From contig OX457050.1 in the NCBI GenBank assembly GCA_949752735.1, forward strand, positions 41,812,784 to 41,876,783: a stretch of DNA of 64,000 nt. Reading direction: 5' to 3'. Origin of the DNA: Lumbricus terrestris (lineage: Eukaryota; Annelida; Clitellata; Crassiclitellata; Lumbricidae). Below are positions 32,640 through 42,243 of the stretch, piece by piece. The position numbers and the translations under genes were made by a program. The notes beneath the pieces are model-generated. The model was not told the origin of the DNA, made no database searches, and was given only the letters and a program-made list of their open reading frames with translations. Numbering within the stretch: position 1 is the first letter of the stretch; each line of letters starts with the position of its first letter.

Positions 32640-34735
32640 AAGAATATTAACAGGTCTGTAAGAAAAGAACGATTATGAAATGAACGCTGGATGAGGGTTC
32701 TTTTACATGTTAAATAGAAACTGGATTGACGAAAATAATGTTTAAGAAATGGAAGCTGGATGAAGGTTCTTTTATTGATAAAATAAGAGTTGGATTGATG
32801 AAAATAATGCTTAAGAAATAGAACAGTGCTGTCCAACCTTTTTGGTACCCCGGGCCGCATAAGCAAGATTCTTGAAGCCGAGGGCCGCAACAGTAAACTT
32901 AGAAGCAATAGCTAGCATTTATTGGCCTGTAATATTAATACTGAAACGAGTACTGAAATTTAATATGGAATGATTATGAGCTATCTATCAATCTAGCTAT
33001 CAATTATATCATATATGTAATTTATATACCGCCGGTTCAAGATGACTATTCAGGGATGCTCACGACCCAGGAATAATAATGATGAGCAATAGCATGTAGA
33101 CTACATAAACCACGATTGTCATGCTTCACAATAGTTGAGCACCAAAATGTGTAAGGTGGCGTTTATCTCTGCCTTGCAATCGGTTTCGTCGCACAGACAC
33201 AGCTTGGCCAGCTCAGCTCTTCATTAAGTCGCCCAGTCAATTTCTTTGGCTAAGATCGATCCACTTTATGACTGGGGCGAATTTCCATCCTACTGCTCTG
33301 GCTTTCATAAAAATCGTCGGTGCCAGAGTCTCGGTCTAATTAAAGGGCTATCAAACATAGCAATCGGACCAGAAAGAGCCAAGACATCACCACTCGTCGG
33401 CTCTGGGTGCCTTTCGATTGCCTCTTTCTGATCCTTAGGCCTATAACTAAAGATCTCGACTATACATATCTCTTGAAGGATTGGTTGCAGTCACTTGCAG
33501 ATGTGTTTGTAGCCTAACTCTGTAGCCTATACACATCTCAGAGACTGACTAGAAGTGAACGGTTGGGAGGGTTTGCGAGGTCCGTTTAGTTGAGTAGAGT
33601 AATAAGAGTTGTTAAAACGAGAAATCGTATTTCAATCTCCAGATCGATAGACTACGCCGTCACTACGGGAATCTAACCCCAGGAAAAAAAAGAAGAGAGA
33701 GCCTTTCATAATATTATAGTCTAACTGGCCTTCTTGGTAGCATTCCAAATCGGCGACTGTCAGAAAATCAATAAAAAATATATATATACGATCGACCAAC
33801 AAATCCTGTACTTCATTTTACACAAAGTGCACAAATTTAGTGAGCCTGGGCGGGCCACTTGAAATCTCCTCGCGGGCCGCATGCGGCCCGCGGGCCGCAC
33901 GTTGGACAGCACTGGTCTAACTGGCCTTCTTGGTAGCATTCCAAATCGGCGACTGTCAGAAAATCAATAAAAAATATATATATACGATCGACCAACAAAT
34001 CCTGTACTTCATTTTACACAAAGTGCACAAATTTAGTGAGCCTGGGCGGGCCACTTGAAATCTCCTCGCGGGCCGCATGCGGCCCGCGGGCCGCACGTTG
34101 GACAGCACTGAAATAGAAGCTGGATTGACCAAAATAATGTTTAAGAAATTGAAGCTGGATTGATGAAGATAATGTTTAAGAAATGGGAGCTGGATGAATG
34201 TTCTTTCATTGATGAAATAGGATTTGGATAGATGAAAATAATGCTTAAGAAATAGAAGCTGGATAGACGAAAATAATGTTTAAGAAATGGCAGCTGGATG
34301 AATGTTCTTTTTTGATGAAATAGTAGTTGGATTGATGAAAATCATGCTTAAGAATTGGAAGCTGGATTGACGAAAATAATGTTTAAGAAATGGAAGCTGG
34401 ATAAATGTTCTTTTATTGATGAAATAGGAGCTGGATTGATGAAACTAATGCATAAGAAATAGAAGCTGGATTGACGAAAATAATGTTTAAGAAATGGCAG
34501 CTGGATGAATGTTCTTTTTTGATGAAATAGTAGTTGGATTGATGAAAATCATGCTTAAGAATTGGAAGCTGGATTGACGAAAATAATGTTTAAGAAATGG
34601 AAGCTGGATCAATGTTCTTTTATTGATGAAATAGGAGCTGGATTGATGAAACTAATGGATAAGAAATAGAAGCTGGATTGAAGAAAATAATGTTTAAGAA
34701 ATGGAAGCTGGATGAAGGCGCTTTCAACGGTGGAT
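32640..34735. repeat. Minisatellite array interrupted by a hAT
   Basis: Units such as AAATGGAAGCTGGATGAA and GATTGACGAAAATAATGTTT (the inverse orientation of the core) run at 32640-32823 and 34111-34735. They are split by the hAT at 32824-34110. In the second part a block of about 226 bp is repeated in tandem (TGGCAGCTGGATGAATGTTC occurs at 34288 and 34496). Confidence 0.8.
32824..34110. mobile_element. hAT element with internal tandem duplication
   Basis: The ends CAGTGCTGTCCAACCTTTTT and, inverted, CAGTGCTGTCCAACGTGCGG are flanked by the exact 8-bp duplication AAATAGAA at 32816-32823 and 34111-34118. The last 196 bp (GGTCTAACTGGCC... to the right end) occur twice in tandem at about 33718-33914 and 33915-34110, so there are two right ends. 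No transposase was recognised. The GGGCCGCATGCGGCCCGCGG block is a palindrome. Confidence 0.93.
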
Positions 34736-34898
34736 ACATGCGCCCTTTTGATTGCGGTGTTTTAAATAATGCGCCCATTTGATTTCGCCCTTTTGACCGT
34801 GCGCTCTAAAAACAATGCGCTCTATTCATTTTCGCCCTTTTGATTGTGCCCTTTGGAAATTCGCCCAGTGTCATCTATTTCAGAAATTTATTTCAGAA
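34736..34898. mobile_element. One-sided foldback arm (CGCCCTTTTGATT phrases)
   Basis: Repeated phrases such as TGCGCCCTTTTGATTGCGG and TTTCGCCCTTTTGAC follow the minisatellite directly, as a right arm should. No left arm is seen near 32.6 kb. Confidence 0.6.
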
Positions 34899-35386
34899 AT
34901 AGCTGTACACCAGTATGGCCGACCATTGAATCGCACATAGCCAGTATTTTATACATGTACTGTTTGTTTCCCACCATACCCTGAAGTGGGTCAGGATGGT
35001 AGTGCGGCCACATTCGGCAGGCAGATTTTCGGGACCATATGCTAATAATAATAAGTCCATGTGATTTTATGACCTCTTCACAACAATGGATCCTTTCGTG
35101 TATGAAAGAGACGCCTTTTGTTCATTGTACTAAGCGCCCGACCGACTTTACAAAGCGTATTGTATATTTTCACAAATACCTAAAAATGAATTACAGTAAA
35201 CACCTTAGTCATCCAAACAGGGCAGCCACACGTACACAAAAACACAGAGACAGACAGTCAGACACAAGCGCACAAAAATTTATGTTTGCATCTCGGCACA
35301 GTAATAGCACATCTAATTTATATCACAACTAAGTGTCTCAGTCTTTCCTCAGTCTTCAACTTCATATATTTATTTTTAATTACAAA

Positions 35387-36994
35387 TCAGCAAAGATCAG
35401 CAAATAGTTCGTCAACTGGAGAAAAGCAGTGGCTAGTACAATGCTCCAGAAATTCCTTCTCAATTTCAAACATTTCACCGCATATACCACATCCAAACGA
35501 ATTTTCCACAAACGGTTTTGCATCCTCAGGTGATTCGATGTTGTCAACGAAATCAGATTCTCGATGAAGACTTTTTGGAAGAGCTATTGTCATTTCATTG
35601 CAGTCATGAGGCAATTTCCTTTTCATGTGTTCAACTGGTTTATGAATATCATCAGCACTGCACTGAATGAATGGAACAGATAGATTAGCATTTGATTCAT
35701 TTTCCAATTTATCATCCTTTCGCTGTATTAACTCATGGCATTTATGGTGTTTAGTTGAAGAACTGCCATTACAATAAAGTTTACTGCACATGTGTTGCAT
35801 CTCATCTGTGTGAGTTTTGTGTTGATTTATATCTATAAGTGATCCTAGTCCTTTATCACCAACTTCACAAATGTATGGTCTTTCTCCAGTAAGGGTTCCC
35901 GTATGACGAGTTAGATCAGTGTCTAACTTATATGATTCCTGACTTAACTGGCACCTGTGTGGTTTCTCTCCAGGATGGGTTATCATGTGTCTTTTCAGAT
36001 GACCACCTTCAGTAAATGATTTCTCACACAACTTACATATGTACGGTTTCTCCCCAGTATGGGTTCTCAAGTGTTTCTTCAGAGCACTGCTTTGAGTATA
36101 CGACTTCTGACACAACCGACATTTGTATGGTTTCTCCCCAGTATGGGCTCTCATGTGTACTTTCAGATGACCCGCTAAAGTAAATGATTTCTGACACAGC
36201 TGACACTTGTACGGTTTCTCTCTGGTATGGGTTCTCATGTGTCTTTTCAGATTACCACCTTCAGTAAATGACTTTTTACATATCTGACATTTGTGTGGTT
36301 TCTCGCCATTGTGGGTTCTTTTGTGCGCTTTTAGATTACCACTTCCAGCAAATTGTTTCTGACATAGATGGCATCTGTATGGTTTCTCCCCAGTATGGGC
36401 TCTCATGTGTACTTTCAGAATGCCAAGTCTAGTATATGATTTTTGACATATTTGACATTCGTATGGTTTCTCCCCAGTATGGGTTCTCACGTGTGTCTTC
36501 AGAACACTGTTTTGAGTAAATGATTTCGGACACAACTGACATTTGTATGCCTTCTCCGTAGTATGGGTTTTCATGTGCACTTTCAGATCACCACCTCGGA
36601 TAAATGATTTCTGCCATACCCGACATTCATATGGTTTCTCACTAGTGTGGATTTTCATGTGTGCTTTCAGCTGACCACCTGCAGTAAATAATTTTTGACA
36701 TAACTGACATTTGTATGGTTTCTCCCCAGTGTGGATTTTCATGTGGCTTTTCAGATGACCACCTTCAGTAAATGACTTTTGACATACCTGACATTGGAAC
36801 GGTTTTTCCCCAGTGTGGATTTTCATGTGCCTTTTCAGATGAACACCTTCAGTAAATGACTTTTGACATTCCCGACATTGGTATGGTTTCTCACCAGTGT
36901 GGATTTTCATGTGACTTTTCAGATTACCACCTTCAGTAAATGACTTCTGACATATCTGACATTTGTATGCTTTCTCTCTAGCATGCGTCTCCAT
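35387..36994 (-). CDS. C2H2 zinc-finger protein, 12 tandem fingers plus C-terminal module
   Basis: Likely a nuclear sequence-specific DNA-binding protein (family inference). From the ATG at 36994 it is 535 aa. The open frame extends 14 codons further upstream without an ATG, so METHAREK is chosen as the start. Twelve TGEKPY-linked fingers span residues 12-345. One of them (CRVW) has lost its second Cys. Two degenerate fingers follow (CQLS and CEVG, missing ligands), then a 95-residue Ser/Asp/Glu-rich linker. The C-terminal finger FGCGIC...EHC-x2-H with FSPVDEL lies at about 500-535. An AATAAA lies on the minus strand at 35369-35374, just past the stop. No KRAB, BTB or SCAN domain is visible. 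The paralogue at 49659 shares C-terminus and flanks. Confidence 0.9.
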   Translation of the reverse strand: METHAREKAYKCQICQKSFTEGGNLKSHMKIHTGEKPYQCRECQKSFTEGVHLKRHMKIHTGEKPFQCQVCQKSFTEGGHLKSHMKIHTGEKPYKCQLCQKLFTAGGQLKAHMKIHTSEKPYECRVWQKSFIRGGDLKVHMKTHTTEKAYKCQLCPKSFTQNSVLKTHVRTHTGEKPYECQICQKSYTRLGILKVHMRAHTGEKPYRCHLCQKQFAGSGNLKAHKRTHNGEKPHKCQICKKSFTEGGNLKRHMRTHTREKPYKCQLCQKSFTLAGHLKVHMRAHTGEKPYKCRLCQKSYTQSSALKKHLRTHTGEKPYICKLCEKSFTEGGHLKRHMITHPGEKPHRCQLSQESYKLDTDLTRHTGTLTGERPYICEVGDKGLGSLIDINQHKTHTDEMQHMCSKLYCNGSSSTKHHKCHELIQRKDDKLENESNANLSVPFIQCSADDIHKPVEHMKRKLPHDCNEMTIALPKSLHRESDFVDNIESPEDAKPFVENSFGCGICGEMFEIEKEFLEHCTSHCFSPVDELFADLC

Positions 36995-37845
36995 ATTTAC
37001 AGTCAACCGACGTAATTCAGAGTTCTTTTTTTCCACATAACAGACATTTGGAAAGGCTGCTTTCTAGTAAGTTTTCTCAATGCAGCTGTCAGTTTTTCAC
37101 AATGAGTATACGATTTCTCAAGTACAGTAACTAAAGCAAATACGGTTTTTCACGAAATTGGATTTCTATGTCTTTCAGTAAAATTACCAGAATATGCAAC
37201 TGGTTCTTAGCACAATTGGCATTTTTGTGGCATAAATAGTATCCATTTGAAAACAAATAATGCAAGTTGTAGATTATTTCTGGTTCGGTGCAATGAAGTG
37301 CAACCTTTCTCAAGTTTCATATCTCATTACAAACTCTTATGTAACAATGTAAGCAAATTTTGCCCTCACAGGAAGTGTGAATTCTTTGTGATGAAATATT
37401 GAAGCCAGAAATTAATGTAGAATAGCACACCCTTAAGTTCTTCAGTTGCAATGTTTACTGACGAAGAAAGAATTAATGGTTTAAAATCTGCTGGTAAATA
37501 TGTCCACTCCAACGTTGTCTTTGATGCAGATCAATGATTGTAGGTCTACTGAAATAACCACACTGAGAAGTTCTAACATACAGCTGTTCATCTTGATGCA
37601 CTTGCAAAAAGAACTTGCGGCACCTATTAAGAAGAAGAAGAACATCTTAGTAAACAACCGTGTTTCAAGAAATAAAATATATATTTTTATCACTGTTTAA
37701 AAAAGAAATGCTAATTTCTGTTTCTGTTTAATTAAGGTCAGGATGATTTCTATTCTTATATGAATGAATAGTTGGTCAATGCATTGAAGCATGCATTAGT
37801 TAGTATTTCATTTCTCAATCATGTCAACATATAGCTACCTGGTAA
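36995..37845 (-). promoter_or_regulatory. Conserved 5' block of the zinc-finger family
   Basis: The block is homologous to 51348-52182, partly to 43380-43930, and on the opposite strand to 56370-57300. On the minus strand it includes GTTCTTTTTGCAAGTGCATC, AACAGCTGTATGTTAGAAC and a broken finger (CQLC then a stop). It is probably 5' UTR and promoter. Functional status is inferred only from its retention with several paralogues. Confidence 0.45.
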
Positions 37846-37917
37846 TTCATCTAATTAATCCAGCTTCTATTGCCACAATAACTGTTTTTCTCGGGATCCA
37901 ATTTCCATTCAAACAAC

Positions 37918-38353
37918 GGTAATTGGGTAGTTTAGCGTCCCAAATTATTTTGACCATTTCTTTGCAATAATTACTGAAAGACATATACAATAACACATAC
38001 TTAATTGAGGAAATCATAAAATGTGTTTTGAAGACCTCAAAGAAAGTCCCAAACGGGGTAACTATCGGGTAGAAATGGAAGCTGGATGAGGATTTCTTGT
38101 GGCTAAAATGATGAAAAGAACGCTTAGAAGATGGAAGCTGGATAAATGTTTTTATAGATCTAAAAAATTGAAGCTGGATTTATGAAAAGATCGATAAAGA
38201 AATGGAAGCTGGATGAAGGTTCCAGTTTTGATAAAATAGAAGCTGGATTAACGAGAAATTCCAAGCCTCAGCAATAACCTTAATAATTTGGGACGCTAAA
38301 CCAAAGACCATAGAGTGAAACTCTATGGTCTTTGGCTAAACTACCCAATTACC
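37918..38353. mobile_element. TIR element M (GGTAATTGGGTAGTTTAG)
   Basis: The inverted ends GGTAATTGGGTAGTTTAG plus CGTCCCAAATTATT are flanked by CAAACAAC at 37910-37917 and CAAATAAC at 38354-38361 (7 of 8 match). The core has AAATGGAAGCTGGATGA modules. The right arm is broken by a 35-bp hairpin at 38301-38335. Confidence 0.88.
38301..38335. repeat. 35-bp perfect hairpin inserted in a TIR arm
   Basis: The 16-bp arm CCAAAGACCATAGAGT and its exact inverse are separated by GAA. The 5-bp direct repeat CTAAA flanks the hairpin at 38296-38300 and 38336-38340. The left arm of the host element lacks it, so it is an insertion. Confidence 0.9.
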
Positions 38354-38417
38354 CAAATAACAATATTTCTACTCAAGCCAGCTCAAATTCCAGCAATTTG
38401 TTTTCATAAACCCCCAT

Positions 38418-39041
38418 GGTAAAACTGTATTTTAGCGTATTTTATTATCTCAAAATCGATATCATGTATTTTAGCGTATTTTATTATTTAGCGTGCGTAT
38501 TTGTGTATTATGTTATAAAAATCGTTGTAACGGTTCATGTTTGAATTGTATGTAGAAGTTTGCAACACAAAAAATTGAACCGGATATTCGAAACCGGAAA
38601 TAGAGTCGGCGTCTCAAGCGGTTGGTTTTAAATTGCACTTGAAATTAGACATCGGATAAAATAATACAATGGCTGGTCGGCCACGTGCTTTGAGATTTAG
38701 CATAGTAAATCCAAACGATATCGAAACAGAGGAATGGACGATGCTGACTATTTCCACTGAGATACATAATCCTTATTCGGCAATGCAATGGCTGTTCACT
38801 TCGTATATGCATGAGTTTGAATTTCGCAGCCAAGCAGGAGAAAGCCAAATCTTCGGGAAAATATTGTCTGCTTTGGCTGAACTATACCTTATTTGAAGTG
38901 CTGTTTGTCTCGGCTATGCCTTACTTGAAGTACTATTTGACAATGAACCGAAATCACTGAACTTCTCCATCAGTTTTAATTAAATACGCTATTTTTTTGA
39001 GTTTACGCGTTTGGAATAAAATACGCTAAAATAGTTTTACC
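38418..39041. mobile_element. TIR element N (GGTAAAACTGTATTTTAGCG)
   Basis: The ends GGTAAAACTGTATTTTAGCG plus TATTTTATT, and the inverse at 39013-39041, bound 624 bp. The motif TATTTTAGCGTATTTTATTA recurs twice at the left. The flanks are similar (ACCCCCAT and AATCCCAT) but not identical. Unlike its relatives, the core is unique sequence with a small reading frame. Confidence 0.8.
38669..38896 (+). CDS. Small ORF inside TIR element N (75 aa)
   Basis: The ATG at 38669 (ACAATGGCTGGTC) opens a 75-residue frame starting MAGRPRALRFSIVNPNDIE, with WTMLTIS and MQWLFTSYMHEFEF further on. It has a mixed, protein-like composition and ends in a stop after AELYLI. I do not recognise it. Like 17008-17259 it lies within GGT-ended TIRs and starts ACAATGGC. 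It may be a captured exon or a relic of an autonomous ancestor. Confidence 0.3.
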   Translation: MAGRPRALRFSIVNPNDIETEEWTMLTISTEIHNPYSAMQWLFTSYMHEFEFRSQAGESQIFGKILSALAELYLI

Positions 39042-39108
39042 AATCCCATTTCTGTCTGGAGCAAAAATTATTTTCTTTGACCCGATTTCTATTCAGCACA
39101 AAGTTTTT

Positions 39109-39585
39109 CGTTAATCCAACTTGTATGCCATCAACACAGAATCCCATGCAATGGCGAATAATTTATTCCGCTAAAACGACAGATTATCCAGCAACGTAAT
39201 AATCATACGTCTTAACCCAGGTTATAAGTAACTGCTATCAGTTCATTACATGAAACTGGATATAACGAAAAACAATGGCTTCCTGGTCAGGAGGACATTC
39301 AACTGTAAGCCGAATCTCCTAGACTCAACTTTAACTTCGAACTATTCAATGATCAACACCAACAATGACAGACATTTGCATTGCAAACTTAACACAAAAC
39401 TGTATAAAATGAATGATAAGAAATGATCCGTAGTCGTATTCTAAATTGTATTTAAACGGAAATCTGACTTACACATCCATCCGTACAAAATGGCGAGCGA
39501 CACTAGATGGGTCTTCTGGTGTAATAAAAGCTGGCGTCAAAAAGTATGGCTCTGCCATCTAGTGAATATCAGATTCTATTTCTCA
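39109..39585 (-). repeat. Dispersed repeat R1, minus-strand copy
   Basis: Runs from AATCCAACTTGTATGCCATC through ATTTATTCCGCTAAAACGAC, GTAACTGCTATCAGTTCATT and CCATCCGTACAAAATGGCGA to GCCATCTAGTGAATATCAGA. About 480 bp, uninterrupted. Confidence 0.8.
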
Positions 39586-39639
39586 CATAATTATTGACAG
39601 AATCGAAACAAGACAAAACTATGTACATAGGGGAGATAC

Positions 39640-39711
39640 GTTCCGAAATAACCACAACTGGTTCAACGACAACTGGTACACGGACAATTCGTTCACAGAC
39701 AAATGGTTCAC
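39640..39711. mobile_element. Left foldback arm cut by a SINE
   Basis: CGTTCCGAAATAACCACAAC is followed by CAACTGG and GACAATTCGTTCACAGAC phrases. These fit a left arm of the GGTTCC...GACAACTGG type. The sequence stops where the SINE tail begins (39712). Confidence 0.5.
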
Positions 39712-40070
39712 AATAATAATAATCTTCGTTTATTGACATTCAATCTGACAAACCGCAGAACGATTACATGTACAAGTTATACGAAATACGGCCTGCTTCG
39801 CACGACACGCAGTTCGGCTACAACAGGTTCGGTAACTTAACACTAATGGCCTAAGTACTGGATCACTCCTGATTCGGCCAAGCCAGGAGTGGGAGGGGCT
39901 ATCTTTTATTTTTAACAGAACCCGAGTCAAGCAACACAACAGCAAAGCGCCAATGGCAGCTAACAGAAAATTCAAATAAATTTTTGCCCCGTGTGAGGCT
40001 TGAACCCGGGTTGCGCGGATGACTCTCAGTTTAACGGCCAGCGCTCTCTCCACTGAGCTACGGGACTCCC
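39712..40070 (-). mobile_element. tRNA-headed SINE with LINE-like tail
   Basis: On the minus strand a tRNA-like head (40066-39986) starts GTCCCGTAGCTCAGTGGAGA and contains CCGGGTTCAAGCC (box B), ending ACGGGGC. The 5' and 3' ends pair over seven bases. The body ends GTTCTGCGGTTTGTCAGATT and a short ATT tail (39712-39722). The tail resembles the LINE 3' ends at 54585 and 59465, so this LINE probably mobilises it. The anticodon stem does not pair, so it is not a working tRNA. Confidence 0.8.
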
Positions 40071-40724
40071 CCCCCCAATAATGTCAATAAATGGAAAAAC
40101 CTGGGACTAATTTTGATTTTAGTCCCAGATGAAACCTTTGCTGCATAAAAAAAACCGACGAAGACAACTTTTATTTAATGCATTAGGCCTAAGTTGCATT
40201 GATGAAAATTATACTTGTAAAATTGACAATCTAACTGACTAACTGTGGCCGACTGACTAACTGACTGACTGACGGACCGACTGGCTGGATTACTTACTTA
40301 CTTACTTACCTACCTACTCACTTATTTACTTACTCACTCACTTACTTACTAATATAGTGTGGCCTGAATTTCATCATTTGCTTTCGATTGTCTACTGACT
40401 GTACGCGTACTTTGAGCAGGGAAAACGTCCGGAACCTACAACGCCAGCTCCAAAACGGCGGCGCCAAAACGGTGCGTACCGTCCTATGTAGGCTATGAAG
40501 GGCGATGCCAAAGCGAGGAGGGAGACTTATGTTGGTAATTTACTCCATGTGTGACCTTCCAGATTTCCATTTCTTCGCTATTTGCGTTTATGACATTTTT
40601 TTTATCACATACATGTACGATGAAAGTCTGACATTAATTTCATGCTAGCAGTCGTAGTGTTAAGCTACTGAACCCACTGCTGTAAAGCCGACCTGCGTGT
40701 CGTGCTATAGTGGGCCGTATTTCG
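40071..40724. other. (TTAC)n patch; otherwise unassigned
   Basis: A short imperfect TTAC/TCAC array lies at 40288-40352. No gene was recognised. Confidence 0.5.
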
Positions 40725-40800
40725 CATAGGCTAACCTGTACCTGTAATCATTCTGCGGTGTGTCAGATTGAATCAATAAAGAAGATATTATTATTTTGTG
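40725..40800 (+). mobile_element. SINE 3' end fragment
   Basis: GGGCCGTATTTCGCATAGGC, then CATTCTGCGGTGTGTCAGAT and a tail of ATT units. This is the same 3' end as the SINE at 39712, here on the + strand. Confidence 0.7.
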
Positions 40801-40983
40801 TTGCATCAGTAAAGGTTATCCCGCACCTGCTGTAGATCTAAGCTTAAAGTCTGCCATTGTTTACATTCACCAGAGCGCCTCACAAATTAGTCATGAACCA
40901 GCTGCACTCATGCTATAGTTTAATTTGATTAATGAAGAAAATCGTTTGCATGGCTTAACCTAAGTCAATAAGAACTGAACCCT

Positions 40984-41232
40984 ATGGCGCACACCTGGAG
41001 TCCATTGGACCCCAGAGGTGCAAAAACTTGAATTATCGTTATTGATATAAATTCTAAAAATCTGAAATAATTCAAATTCCTCAACAATTCATCCCTTTAC
41101 ATGTACGAAAAAGTAGGGAGACTGCAGCATCACTGGTTGAATGGGAACAAATTGAGAAAGACATAGGGCACATTTAGCATACCTTGGTCCAACGGACCCC
41201 AGGCTTCAGCATTGATAGGTCCATGGCGCATC
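40984..41232. mobile_element. Possible MITE (TGGCGCA...GGTCC ends)
   Basis: ATGGCGCACACCTGGAGTCC and, inverted, ATGCGCCATGGACC with GCCTGGGGTCCGTTGGACC form imperfect inverted ends. No target duplication was confirmed. Confidence 0.35.
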
Positions 41233-41339
41233 GACTATAGCATAATGGGAACAGGACAAGCCCCTCGGTCCATAACCCCTACCTTTACCCCCACCACTGC
41301 CCCTAACCATTACCCCCATTGAGACTCCCTGCAACTTCA

Positions 41340-41640
41340 ATGCGACTGACTGTGCACCTCACTCTCCTTCTGGCTCCCTTGACTCTCTTCCTCTCGACAG
41401 CTGCTCTCCTCCTGTCTGACTCTGCTCTCCTTCCAAAGACTGACTCTTCCAGTGACTGACTTGACTGACGACGAAGAACCCTTTATATAGCCTCTATGAG
41501 TGAAGCGGACAGTGGCGACAGGAAGCACTTCAATGAAACGTGAAGCGTCAAGCGCTTCAGTGTGTGGTGGGGGAAATGACATGAAGCGTCACCCAGCAAA
41601 AAGAGAAGTAGATGACAACAACGACAATCCCGTTACAACA
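41340..41640 (-). promoter_or_regulatory. Candidate LTR with TATA promoter (minus strand)
   Basis: On the minus strand the segment begins TGTTGTAACGGGATTGTCG (41640 inward), a common start for Gypsy-type LTRs. About 140 bp in it has GGCTATATAAAGGGTTC (TATA box near 41490), followed by TCAGTCAAGTCAGTCACTGG. Near the TATA box are GAAGCG and TGACGCTTCA direct and inverted motifs. No matching second LTR or pol gene is present. It may be a solo LTR or another promoter. Confidence 0.4.
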
Positions 41641-42243
41641 CATTCAGGTGTAGCCTAAGACAAAGATAATTATACAGTAGGCCTAAACCTATCCGCTAAG
41701 AAGCATACTTTGGAGAAGTTGTATTTAATATTTAACACAACGTTGTCAGATAGTCAAAATTCAGAACGAATGACTTTGCTGTGTCTCTAATAACTGTAGA
41801 CGAAAATGTTCATTTTGACACTCTTCAGCAAATTTAGTCTAACAATAATGTAAGTGGATAAAGACAATATAGGTACACAAAAAGAAGTAGGGACCCACTT
41901 CTGACTTCTCTGCATGAGAATGCCTGCTGTCGACGTATTTTCAGCAAAGTTGTACAGTGTAACTATTTAAATAATATGTTGTCTCTCATACTCGTCCCTG
42001 TCCATGATGCGTTGCCCGATGTGCACGGGAAGGACTAATTAAGTAAGTCTCTCATAACTGCCATAAGAACGCCGCCACTGTTAGCACTCGGACAGTGCCA
42101 GTTCCAAACCTGTATGAAAGAGGAGGGCGACAATAATCATCTCTGTAATAATAGTGATGTTAAATAGCAGTAAGAACTTCCATAACATCTTTACATCATC
42201 TCAAGCTACAATTGTTTCAATTGCAAATATTTTGAATAATTAT
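41641..42243. other. 3' flank of zinc-finger gene with a SINE-like tail
   Basis: Positions 42075-42178 (GGACAGTGCCAGTTCC, GGAGGGCGACAATAATCATC, GATGTTAAATAGCAGTAAG) are shared with 11397-11475 and, inverted, with 27795-27890. Nothing else was recognised. Confidence 0.4.

Larger units (their letters stand above)
34899..37845. repeat. Segmental duplication, copy A
   Basis: Matches 47862-52182 throughout, except for a VNTR composite inserted in the second copy. Matched landmarks include CCATACCCTGA, GGATGGTAGTGCGGCC, TTTTGTTCATTGTAC, the whole zinc-finger gene and its 5' block, up to GAATGAATAGTTGGTCAATG. Confidence 0.9.

Noticed and set aside
39730..40053. 107-codon minus-strand frame
   Set aside because: Lies within the SINE and its tRNA-like head, so not a protein gene.
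39986..40066. Functional tRNA gene on the minus strand
   Set aside because: The acceptor stem pairs and box B is good, but the anticodon stem does not pair and a SINE body and tail follow. It is a SINE head.
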